From NCBI RefSeq assembly GCF_934747485.1, contig NZ_CAKVGN010000104.1:1-6049 (forward strand): a stretch of 6,049 bases of DNA, read 5' to 3'. Shown piece by piece: positions 1-5,945 of this stretch (position 1 is its first letter; the number at the start of each line of letters is the position of its first letter). Position numbers and translations under genes: made by a program. The notes below the pieces were generated by a model that did not search any database, was not told the DNA's origin, and was given only the letters and a program-made list of their open reading frames with translations. The stretch comes from an uncultured Brachyspira sp. (GTDB lineage Bacteria > Spirochaetota > Brachyspiria > Brachyspirales > Brachyspiraceae).

Positions 1-10
1 AGTTAATTAA

Positions 11-72
11 ATTATAAGGAATACCTGCTTTTTTTAAACTAAAAAACGTGCAATATGTATGGCTCCTAAACA
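11..72 (-). repeat. Left copy of a 62-bp inverted dispersed repeat
   Basis: The reverse complement of this segment matches 5977-6038 with 58 of 62 positions identical and no gaps. The mismatches are at 27, 32, 36 and 57. Read outward on the minus strand it contains AGGAG, then TTGCACG, then a T-run/A-run pair, then GGTATTCC and TATAAT. Its ends can fold on each other (AGGA with TCCT, CC with GG), so the unit is itself an imperfect palindrome. It may be a promoter/leader shared by two outward genes, a REP- or MITE-like element, or one end of a larger unit. I do not recognise a named family. Confidence 0.85.
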
Positions 73-92
73 CATAATTTTTATTAAATAAG

Positions 93-121
93 TTGTTATT
101 TAATGAAAATTGCAATATAAT
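93..121 (+). promoter_or_regulatory. Possible sigma70-type promoter (weak)
   Basis: TTGTTA at 93-98 and TATAAT at 116-121 are separated by 17 bp, the ideal housekeeping spacing. The -10 is perfect and the -35 matches consensus at four of six positions. If used, it would start near 128 and give the Spy-like operon a basal transcript with a leader of about 200 nt. Such matches arise easily by chance in sequence this AT-rich. Confidence 0.3.
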
Positions 122-248
122 TATTTAGCAGAAATTATTTAAATTTTATTGTATACTTAATAATAATAAGAATATATTTATTTAAATAGTTTTATGTAAT
201 TTTCTTTAAATATATTATAAATATTGTAAAAATATATATAAATAACAG

Positions 249-273
249 GGAACTTTTTTAATATATATTCGTC
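249..273 (+). promoter_or_regulatory. ECF sigma-type promoter for the Spy-like/sigma/anti-sigma operon
   Basis: GGAAC (249-253, running on as GGAACTT) is followed after exactly 16 bp by CGTC (270-273, running on as CGTCTAA). This is the classic two-block signature of ECF sigma promoters: an 'AAC' -35 and a 'CGTC' -10 at 16-17 bp. It stands out in a neighbourhood nearly devoid of G and C. Transcription would start near 280-283, leaving a leader of roughly 45 nt before the ATG at 327. Because the operon encodes an ECF sigma factor, the natural reading is that the sigma factor drives its own operon. Confidence 0.75.
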
Positions 274-326
274 TAACATATTATAATAAAAAGAGATATA
301 TTCGATTAAAGAGGTTTGGTTACTAC

Positions 327-773
327 ATGAAAAAAAAGTTTGTATTATTATTTATATTATTATTTTCATCACTCCTTATTGCTCAGCCTCCGGCACCAAG
401 GCATGGCAGGGGAATGGGCGGCGGCAGAGGAATGCATAGAGGAACTGATAAATTGGGACCTGATGCTTTGCGTTTTTTACAAATGGCAGGTATTGTATTA
501 ACCGAAGAACAAACGAAAAGAGTTTATGATATAGCAATTAAATTTGTTAAAGAAGAAGAAAGCATTAGATTGGAAATAGAAAAGATAGATTACAGTATAA
601 GGGAAGAACTTATTAAGGATAATCCGGATAGGAATATGCTGAAGAATCTTATTAAATCTAAAAAAGATTATGAGGCGGAGAGAGATTATTTGAAAATGGT
701 TCGTGATTTAGATATAATAAATGTATTAACACCTCAGCAAAGATCTCAGCTTCGTAATTGCAAAATGAGGTAA
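327..773 (+). CDS. Spy/CpxP-like exported protein with two LTxxQ motifs, candidate envelope or metal sensor
   Basis: The 148-residue product begins with a Sec signal peptide (basic KKK, hydrophobic core to about residue 18, likely cleavage near LIA|Q). The mature N-terminus (about 21-40) is rich in Pro, Gly, Arg, Met and His (H26, H37, M30, M36). The helical remainder carries two LTxxQ motifs, LTEEQ at 58-62 and LTPQQ at 134-138, the hallmark of the Spy/CpxP family of periplasmic chaperones and stress sensors. A single Cys (C145) lies near the C-terminus. There is no lipobox, so a soluble periplasmic protein is expected. The start fits the signal peptide; the GAGG at 311-314 lies a long 12 nt upstream. 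It is the first gene of an ECF-controlled operon with sigma and anti-sigma genes. By analogy with CnrX it may regulate the anti-sigma factor; a chaperone whose expression is induced by the sigma factor is the alternative. The ligand cannot be told from sequence. Confidence 0.8.
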   Translation: MKKKFVLLFILLFSSLLIAQPPAPRHGRGMGGGRGMHRGTDKLGPDALRFLQMAGIVLTEEQTKRVYDIAIKFVKEEESIRLEIEKIDYSIREELIKDNPDRNMLKNLIKSKKDYEAERDYLKMVRDLDIINVLTPQQRSQLRNCKMR

Positions 774-782
774 TTATTTTTT

Positions 783-1337
783 ATGAGTGGTGTAGAGATG
801 GCGTTTGATGAAAATAATTTTTTAGAAGCTTTCAAAAATGGAGATGAAGAGGCTTTCAAAGAACTTATGGAGGCTTATAAAAAACCTTTAATTAATTTGG
901 TATATTCTCTTATTTCTAATTATGATGAAGCAGAAGAGATTGTGCAGGACGTTTTTGTTAGTTTTTATATAAAAAGAGAAAGCTTTGAGGGTAGGTCTAA
1001 AATTTATACTTGGCTTTATAGGGTTTCTTTCAATAGGGCAGTTGATCATATAAGAAAAAAAGAGCGGGAAAAAAGATACAGACTTAAAGAATATAGAAAT
1101 GCTCAAATGCAGGAAGCTCATGATAATGACAGTATAAATAAAATCATCATAGCTGAGAGTTTATCTAAGTTGGAAGATGATTTTAGAATACCTCTTATTA
1201 TGGCAGAATATGAGAATTATTCTTATACTGAGATATCTGAGAAATTGGACTTGCCTGTTAATACCGTTAGAACAAGGATATTTAGGGCAAGAAAGAAATT
1301 ATTAGAAATAATAAAAAAAATGGGGGTAACTTTATGA
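783..1337 (+). CDS. ECF-family RNA polymerase sigma factor
   Basis: The 184-residue protein has the two-domain build of a group 4 (ECF) sigma factor. Sigma2 spans about 23-95, with an acidic region 2.2 (DEAEEIVQDVFVSFY, 48-62) that binds core polymerase and a region 2.3/2.4 stretch (TWLYRVSFNRAVDHIRKK, 76-93) that melts and reads the -10. A charged linker follows, then sigma4 (about 124-178), whose helix-turn-helix (YTEISEKLDLPVNTVRTRI, 148-166) reads the -35. Length and order are normal and no key segment is missing. It starts 9 nt after the Spy-like gene, with GAGG (767-770) 12 nt upstream. An in-frame ATG at 798 would remove five residues and cannot be excluded. The stop overlaps the anti-sigma start, implying translational coupling. 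It probably recognises the promoter at 249-273 and unlinked targets. I do not assign a named sigma gene. Confidence 0.93.
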   Translation: MSGVEMAFDENNFLEAFKNGDEEAFKELMEAYKKPLINLVYSLISNYDEAEEIVQDVFVSFYIKRESFEGRSKIYTWLYRVSFNRAVDHIRKKEREKRYRLKEYRNAQMQEAHDNDSINKIIIAESLSKLEDDFRIPLIMAEYENYSYTEISEKLDLPVNTVRTRIFRARKKLLEIIKKMGVTL

Positions 1338-1804
1338 ACAACACACATGAGTATTATGAAATGCTTATCAGCAGATATAAAGATAATGATTTAAATGATG
1401 AAGAAATATTAGAGATGGAAAAGCATTTAGATGAATGTTCTGAGTGCAGAAAGTTTAAGGAAGAAATTTTTGCTATGTCATCTATTTTAACAGGGAAGAT
1501 GCCTATAAAAGTAAATAACACAAAAAAGAAATTTAAACTCGTGCCTTATGTTGCTTCTATAGCAGCTATGCTTTTAATATTTGTTGGAGTAGGTGTAGTT
1601 ATTAATAACAGCAATAATAATTCTATTGATTCGCAAATAACTGCCTCAACATCTGTTTTGGAAGAAGAAGAGAATATCTACAGCGATGATGTTTACAGTG
1701 ATTATGCTCTTTTATCTACATACTTTGACTATGCTCCTGAAAATCAAAGCAGTGAAGAAGACAGTATGACAGTATTATCAGCTTATATGGCTTATATGGA
1801 ATAA
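1334..1804 (+). CDS. Membrane anti-sigma factor with zinc-finger (ZAS/zf-HC2) motif
   Basis: The 156-residue product has a cytoplasmic N-terminus with the H-x3-C-x2-C motif of zinc-associated anti-sigma domains (H31, C35, C38 in HLDECSEC), preceded by an acidic helix. That domain normally holds the cognate ECF sigma factor inactive. A basic stretch (KKKFK, 64-68) precedes one transmembrane segment at about 69-90, giving a cytoplasm-in orientation. The exported tail of about 65 residues starts Asn/Ser-rich and becomes acidic and Tyr-rich, with no recognisable domain. The ATG overlaps the sigma TGA by 4 nt, and GGGGG (1322-1326) lies 7 nt upstream. Signal would reach it from the periplasm, plausibly by proteolysis or through the Spy-like protein encoded upstream. 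The gene ends 2 bp from the convergent kinase gene. Confidence 0.88.
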   Translation: MNNTHEYYEMLISRYKDNDLNDEEILEMEKHLDECSECRKFKEEIFAMSSILTGKMPIKVNNTKKKFKLVPYVASIAAMLLIFVGVGVVINNSNNNSIDSQITASTSVLEEEENIYSDDVYSDYALLSTYFDYAPENQSSEEDSMTVLSAYMAYME

Positions 1805-1806
1805 AA

Positions 1807-3345
1807 TTAATTTTTGGAATTGTTTACAACTCCAAATGGTATTCTTAATTTTACTATAGTGCCGGCACCCTCAGAGCTATCTATTGTGATTGTTCCTTGC
1901 ATAGTATCAAGCAAATCTTTAACTACAGATAAGCCTATTCCTATGCCGCCGTATTCTCTTTCAAATCTTGAGTCGCTTTGATAAAATGGTATAAAGATTT
2001 TCTTTAATTTGCTTTGTTTTATTCCTTTGCCTGTATCTTTTACTGTAATCTCTATTTCATTTGGCATAATATTTTGCATTGAATGATAATTAAATAAGTC
2101 TGGTGAAAAATCTATTGCTTTAGTTTCAATAGTATCAAGCATTCTAACGTTTATAGATATTGTGCCGGACTTTGTAAATTTAAATGCATTAGAAACTATT
2201 CCTTCCATTATTAGTCTGAATCTTTCTTTATATCCTATTAGAGTGTTACAATTTTCTTCTATAAATATTTCTGTTTTAATATCTTTTGGATATAAAATTT
2301 TATATCCTTCTATTATTGAGTTCAATTCATCTTCAACATTAAATTCTGAAGTATAACTATAGCTCTCATCATCTTTAATAGCAATCTGTATTAAATTATT
2401 ATTATTGTCATACAATTTTTTTATGCTTCTTGATATAACATTAATAGCCTCTTCTTTTACTTCTTCATTAATAGTTTTTCTCTTTAATAAATTAATATAT
2501 CCCATTATCTCTGTAAAAGGGTGTCTAAGTTCATGAGTGATAGTTGCTTTAAACTCTCTTATAAGTTTGTTATAATAATTAACATTCTTTTTCAAAGAGT
2601 TTATTTCATTAAATAGAGAAACCAATCTTTTTTGCAAAATATCAGTGTGCTTTTTTTGCTGTTCATATAATATTGAAAAATAAAGTCTATTTAAGCCTAT
2701 CTCTGTACCAGCATTTTTTATTATGCCTTCTTTACACCATTTTATAGCCTCATTAAACTCTACAAAAAAAGAATCAATATTCTCTTCCATAACAGAACCA
2801 TCAGTTTTTACTTTCTTAGGTTTTAATCCTGTTATATCGCATGTAGCAATATTTATTCTCTCTGTAATAATCCCAGAAGAGCTGTAATATTGATGTCCTA
2901 AAACTTTAATATTTTTTATATTAACACTATACCCTGTCTCTTCTTCCAATTCTCTTTGTGCACATTTTCTTATACCCATGTTGCTGTCTTTCATATTAAG
3001 TTCATCTTCTTCAAGCATTCCTGCTGGAAACTCTAAAAATGACATAATATTTTCATCTATCTCATCAGCACTTTTATTGTTTAATACTTTTTCTTTATAG
3101 TAAACTACAGGTCTAAAATTTTTAATCATAAGTACATGCATTTGATTATCTATATAAGTATATGGAACTATTATAACAGCATCAGAACCTTTTCTGTTAA
3201 TGATGTCGCAATTATACTCTTTTGAAAAACTTCCGTCATCATATTCATTTATAGCAACAAATCTCTCTAATGTAACAAAACCTGTATTTAATTTTATTTC
3301 GGGGGATTTATGAAAAAATTTAGTATCTTTAACTTTTTTAGGCAT
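1807..3345 (-). CDS. Nudix-histidine kinase fusion protein, soluble
   Basis: The 512-residue protein joins two enzymes. Residues about 50-215 are a Nudix hydrolase domain resembling ADP-sugar/ADP-ribose pyrophosphatases: the FPAG motif (106-109) leads into a Nudix box with G109, E115 and the helix RELEEETG (131-138). Residues about 225-268 form a likely coiled-coil linker. Then comes a complete kinase core: H-box HELRHPF with phosphoacceptor H271, N-box around N386 (SNAFKFT), G1 DTGKG (437-441), F-box FIPFYQ (451-456) and G2 GGIGIGL (466-472). No signal peptide or membrane segment is visible, so it should be cytoplasmic, with the Nudix domain where a sensor usually sits. I infer that nucleotide-sugar binding or hydrolysis controls the kinase; the substrate is unproven. 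The Nudix box has about eight extra residues. No response regulator is nearby. The start (AAAGAGAAAA, GAGA 8 nt upstream) lies 19 nt after the RsbW-like gene, so the two are probably cotranscribed. Confidence 0.88.
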   Translation of the reverse strand: MPKKVKDTKFFHKSPEIKLNTGFVTLERFVAINEYDDGSFSKEYNCDIINRKGSDAVIIVPYTYIDNQMHVLMIKNFRPVVYYKEKVLNNKSADEIDENIMSFLEFPAGMLEEDELNMKDSNMGIRKCAQRELEEETGYSVNIKNIKVLGHQYYSSSGIITERINIATCDITGLKPKKVKTDGSVMEENIDSFFVEFNEAIKWCKEGIIKNAGTEIGLNRLYFSILYEQQKKHTDILQKRLVSLFNEINSLKKNVNYYNKLIREFKATITHELRHPFTEIMGYINLLKRKTINEEVKEEAINVISRSIKKLYDNNNNLIQIAIKDDESYSYTSEFNVEDELNSIIEGYKILYPKDIKTEIFIEENCNTLIGYKERFRLIMEGIVSNAFKFTKSGTISINVRMLDTIETKAIDFSPDLFNYHSMQNIMPNEIEITVKDTGKGIKQSKLKKIFIPFYQSDSRFEREYGGIGIGLSVVKDLLDTMQGTITIDSSEGAGTIVKLRIPFGVVNNSKN

Positions 3346-3364
3346 AATAGTTTTCTCTTTATTA

Positions 3365-3850
3365 TTATTTTATATTTTTATTGAATTTCTTAATAAGCGT
3401 AATAATATTTCCTTTTCTATTGTGAGTAACTTCGTCAAAATATGATTTTATTATTATAATTCCTCTTCCGCTTTCTCTTGCAAAACCATCATTTTTAATT
3501 GATTTTAATGCTCTTTTAATATTAAAGCCTTCTCCATTGTCTTTTACTTTAATTTTTATATTATTTTCTTTTTCATTGATATCTAAAGTAAGTTCTATAT
3601 TTGTATTTTTTGCAAGCTCGCTTTTTAATAGTTCTTTTAATTTTTTATTGTATATATTTTTTTGAAGCCATTCTTTTTTTTGCTCATACAATATATTAAG
3701 ATTACCATGTTCTATAGCATTTATTATTACTTCGTATAATGCTGATGAGAAAAGGTCTATATCTGTTATATATTTGCTTATTTTTAGGCATATATTTTCT
3801 ATCAATTTGCTTATTTTATCTAAATCATTGTCAAGTATATACTTTTCCAC
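3365..3850 (-). CDS. RsbW/SpoIIAB-like GHKL ATPase (anti-sigma or serine kinase type)
   Basis: The 161-residue protein is essentially one HATPase domain. The N-box is EVIINAIEHGN (40-50, with N44 and E47), the form typical of RsbW-type kinases. G1 is DNGEGF (104-109), and a short glycine motif SGRGI (127-131) leads into a helix. There is no phosphoacceptor domain. A charged helical insertion (about 55-83, Lys-rich) separates the N-box and G1. Family members phosphorylate an anti-sigma-factor antagonist on Ser/Thr or bind a sigma factor in partner-switching circuits. No antagonist or PP2C phosphatase gene is in this window. The start is GTG, with AGGG 10 nt upstream and a good promoter at 3884-3912. 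It heads the operon with the Nudix-kinase, so the two may share a signalling output; this is inferred from position. ATPase class is sure; the target is unknown. Confidence 0.83.
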   Translation of the reverse strand: MEKYILDNDLDKISKLIENICLKISKYITDIDLFSSALYEVIINAIEHGNLNILYEQKKEWLQKNIYNKKLKELLKSELAKNTNIELTLDINEKENNIKIKVKDNGEGFNIKRALKSIKNDGFARESGRGIIIIKSYFDEVTHNRKGNIITLIKKFNKNIK

Positions 3851-3883
3851 TTCAAAACAACCCTATATTATCATTTATTCTAA

Positions 3884-3912
3884 AGTATACCATTATAATG
3901 ATATTATATCAA
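3884..3912 (-). promoter_or_regulatory. Sigma70-type promoter of the RsbW-like/Nudix-kinase operon
   Basis: On the minus strand TTGATA (3912-3907) and TATACT (3889-3884) are separated by 17 bp. Each hexamer has five of six consensus positions. Transcription would start near 3877, about 27 nt before the GTG start at 3850, which leaves room for the AGGG ribosome-binding site. This suggests housekeeping rather than ECF control. Confidence 0.6.
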
Positions 3913-3985
3913 ATTTAATATTTATATTTTTTTATATAGTATTGTTTATTAGTTGTAATTTTTATATTGAATGATTATATTTTAG

Positions 3986-4014
3986 TGGTATTTTTTGTAT
4001 TTTATTAATATAAT
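3986..4014 (+). promoter_or_regulatory. Weak candidate promoter of mtnK
   Basis: TATAAT at 4009-4014 has TGGTAT 17 bp upstream (3986-3991), a poor -35. The -10 sits inside a perfect AT palindrome, two 8-bp arms around one base at 4004-4020, which might be an operator or chance in A/T sequence. The start would fall near 4021. I see no SAM (S-box) or other riboswitch in the short leader. Confidence 0.35.
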
Positions 4015-4047
4015 ATTAATGATAATACTAGTTTAAGGATATAAATA

Positions 4048-5244
4048 ATGTATAAATTTGATAAGCACTTTTTAATGAGTACGGAAAATGTAAAGGAATA
4101 TTGTAAAAAAGTTTTAAAATATTTTAATGAAGATGAGAAAATTGAGGCTGTTGAAATAGGAGACGGTAATATAAATTATGTGTTTAAGGTTTTTAGCAAG
4201 GATAAATCTATTATAATAAAGCAGGCTGATGAGTTTTTACGCTCTTCTGGAAGGGCTTTAGATGTTTATAGAAGCAAAATAGAAGCTGAAATATTAAAAA
4301 TAGAATATTCTTTGTCGCCTAATCATATACCTAAAGTTTATTCTTATGATGAGAATATGCATGCTTTAGCTATGGAAGATATATCTGATTATAAAAACAT
4401 GCGTAAAGAGCTGTTAGAAGAAAAAGAGTTTGATAATTTTTCTGATGAGATAGCTGATTTTTTATCAAATGTTTTGCTCCCTACAACAGATTTAGTAATG
4501 GATAGGGCGAAGAAAAAATATAATGTGAAGCTTTTTATAAATAAAGAATTATGCGATATTACAGAAGATTTAGTTTTAACAGAGCCTTATTATAATTATA
4601 AAAATAGAAATATAATATCCAAAGGGCAAGAAGATTTTGTAGATAAGTTTTTGTATAATGATGAAAGCTTAAAATTTGAAGTAAGTAAATTGAGAGACAG
4701 ATTTATGAATTATTCTCAGGCACTTATACATGGGGATTTGCATACAGGTTCTATATTTATAAATCAAAACGGAATAAAAATAATAGACCCAGAGTTTGCT
4801 TTTTATGGACCTATTGGTTATGATATTGGTAATGTTATAGGAAACTTATTTTTCTCTTTGGCTAATAAAACTTATTTTTCTAATAATAAAGATTTTGTTC
4901 AATGGATAAAAAAGACAATAATAGATACATTTGATAAAATAAATATTTCTTTAAGAAAAAAGTATGATGAGATAGTTACATTCAGTCTTTATAAAAATGA
5001 TAGTTTTAAAGAGTATTATTTAAACTCTATATTATCGGATTCTATAGGATATGCAGGCACAGAGATGATAAGAAGAACGATAGGAGATTCTAAGGTAGCG
5101 GAGATATCTTCTCTTGATTTATCAGATAAAAAACTTGTTATGGAGAGAACATTAATAAAAACAGCAATATTATTTATAAAAAACAGAAATACTATAAATG
5201 AAGGAAAAAAATTGATAGATATATTTGAGTTTATAGAGAAATAA
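4048..5244 (+). CDS. mtnK: S-methyl-5-thioribose kinase
   Basis: The 398-residue cytoplasmic enzyme phosphorylates 5-methylthioribose to its 1-phosphate with ATP, a step in salvaging methionine from the methylthioadenosine left by polyamine synthesis and related reactions. The sequence shows the kinase layout: a glycine-rich loop GDGNINYVF (38-46), the ATP-binding lysine in IIKQAD (K58), the catalytic loop HGDLHTGSIF (228-237, catalytic D230), the metal-binding DPEFAFYGP (247-255), GYDIGN shortly after, and the paired arginines RRT near 342-343 that contact substrate in this family. Length and order are normal, so the gene appears intact. The ATG has AAGGA (4035-4039) 8 nt upstream. It is monocistronic here: the partner isomerase gene mtnA is not adjacent, unlike in many Bacillus-type loci. 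It ends at the bidirectional terminator at 5279-5307. The wider aminoglycoside phosphotransferase/choline kinase fold is the only alternative, and the motifs favour MtnK. Confidence 0.93.
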   Translation: MYKFDKHFLMSTENVKEYCKKVLKYFNEDEKIEAVEIGDGNINYVFKVFSKDKSIIIKQADEFLRSSGRALDVYRSKIEAEILKIEYSLSPNHIPKVYSYDENMHALAMEDISDYKNMRKELLEEKEFDNFSDEIADFLSNVLLPTTDLVMDRAKKKYNVKLFINKELCDITEDLVLTEPYYNYKNRNIISKGQEDFVDKFLYNDESLKFEVSKLRDRFMNYSQALIHGDLHTGSIFINQNGIKIIDPEFAFYGPIGYDIGNVIGNLFFSLANKTYFSNNKDFVQWIKKTIIDTFDKINISLRKKYDEIVTFSLYKNDSFKEYYLNSILSDSIGYAGTEMIRRTIGDSKVAEISSLDLSDKKLVMERTLIKTAILFIKNRNTINEGKKLIDIFEFIEK

Positions 5245-5278
5245 AATTTATATTATGCAATTTATTAATCAATAAAAA

Positions 5279-5307
5279 GGCTTAATCTTTTTATTTAAGA
5301 TTAAGCC
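5279..5307. terminator. Bidirectional rho-independent terminator
   Basis: A perfect 11-bp stem (GGCTTAATCTT at 5279-5289 with AAGATTAAGCC at 5297-5307) encloses a 7-nt loop. On the minus strand it is followed by TTTTTATT, so it is a strong terminator for the outer-membrane gene that stops at 5333. On the plus strand it is followed by ATAATTTT, a weaker tract that can serve mtnK, which stops at 5244. Confidence 0.88.
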
Positions 5308-5332
5308 ATAATTTTAGAAAAATAATTAAATA

Positions 5333-5899
5333 TTAGAACCAGTATCTAAATCCTAATTGACCAGCAAAGCCAAAGAATGAACCAAAATCAAAACCGCTTC
5401 CGCCGTCACCTATATATATACCTAATAATCTAAATCCGCCGCTTCCAACACTAAGTACACCTACACTAGGAGCCAATTCCACAAATACTTCCCAATTTTT
5501 AGCAAATATAAAAGAGAATCCTATAGGCACTCTTAAAGCAGCACTAATATTCCAATATTGGCTTCCAAAATCAACACTTGCTGCAAGACCAGGTCCTAAA
5601 TAGAAGTGAATACCAACTGAATCTTTCAACAAAGGAATTTTTAAACCCCACCAATCCATAGTAAATCCAATACCGAAAAACGTATAACCACTACCAAATA
5701 ATATTCTTGCTGATGCTCCAAACATTAAAGGAACGCCTTTAAATTGTCCTGTTAAGCCTAAAGAAGTACTAGCAGGAAAACCTCCCATAAATGCAGCACC
5801 AATAGCAGCACCATCAGAATATGCAGCTTGTGCCTTAGCAGGAATAGTTGTTATTAATGCCAAAGCAAGAATAACAGATAAAACAATTTTTCTTAACAT
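5333..5899 (-). CDS. Predicted outer-membrane beta-barrel protein
   Basis: The 188-residue product has a clear Sec signal peptide (LRK, hydrophobic core, likely cleavage AQA|AY after residue 25). The mature chain is Gly/aromatic-rich with alternating hydrophobic strands (such as GASARILFG and AALRVPIGFSFIF) broken by short turns. It ends in FRYWF with a C-terminal Phe, the signal recognised by the BAM assembly machinery. About eight strands would fit, similar in size to OmpX/OmpA-type barrels. It may belong to the small spirochaetal barrel family annotated from Borrelia BAPKO_0422, but I cannot verify that here. No enzymatic or channel function can be assigned. The ATG has AGGAG (5911-5907) 7 nt upstream. 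It is monocistronic, with its own promoter and terminator. Its upstream region contains a pentanucleotide array, which raises the possibility of variable expression. Confidence 0.82.
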   Translation of the reverse strand: MLRKIVLSVILALALITTIPAKAQAAYSDGAAIGAAFMGGFPASTSLGLTGQFKGVPLMFGASARILFGSGYTFFGIGFTMDWWGLKIPLLKDSVGIHFYLGPGLAASVDFGSQYWNISAALRVPIGFSFIFAKNWEVFVELAPSVGVLSVGSGGFRLLGIYIGDGGSGFDFGSFFGFAGQLGFRYWF

Positions 5900-5915
5900 A
5901 AGATATCTCCTATAT

Positions 5916-5945
5916 ATTATATTATATTATATTATATTATATTAT
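5916..5945. repeat. Pentanucleotide microsatellite, (ATTAT)6
   Basis: Six perfect tandem copies of ATTAT (ATAAT on the minus strand) fill 5916-5945, flanked by partial units on both sides. The array lies between the -35 element and the ribosome-binding site of the outer-membrane gene, ending 5 bp before the AGGAG. Read on the minus strand it generates a TATAAT hexamer every 5 bp. Confidence 0.95.

Larger units (their letters stand above)
1..326. other. AT-rich intergenic region upstream of the Spy-like/sigma operon
   Basis: I see no credible coding sequence in this 326-base stretch on either strand. It holds the left 62-bp repeat (11-72), a possible sigma70-type promoter (93-121) and an ECF-type promoter (249-273). 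The part between about 125 and 245 is simple A/T sequence in which I see no convincing hairpin, riboswitch or RNA gene. The region probably separates the plus-strand operon from a gene lying to the left of the window. Confidence 0.7.

Noticed and set aside
888..1121. Minus-strand open frame of 77 codons inside the sigma factor gene
   Set aside because: It lies wholly opposite a gene with complete ECF motifs, its product has no domain, and its composition is that of an antisense shadow.
798..1337. Later ATG at 798 as the sigma factor start
   Set aside because: It would have only a weak upstream GAGTGG, while 783 has GAGG, although at a long 12-nt spacing like that of the upstream gene. The choice is not certain, and both starts keep all sigma domains.
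1859..1868. GC-rich palindrome GTGCCGGCAC near the 3' end of the Nudix-kinase gene
   Set aside because: It has no loop or T-tract, so it is not a terminator. It encodes part of the kinase's conserved C-terminal glycine/alanine stretch, which explains it.
2162..2356. Plus-strand open frame of 64 codons opposite the kinase domain
   Set aside because: It is antisense to the conserved N-box region of the kinase, with no ribosome-binding site or recognisable product.
3774..3974. Plus-strand open frame of 66 codons overlapping the start of the RsbW-like gene
   Set aside because: The hydrophobic product comes from A/T-rich codons (Ile, Phe, Tyr) and half of it covers promoter sequence. No ribosome-binding site was seen.
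3913..4047. SAM or other riboswitch in front of mtnK
   Set aside because: The leader is short and almost pure A/T, without the conserved G/C helices an S-box needs.
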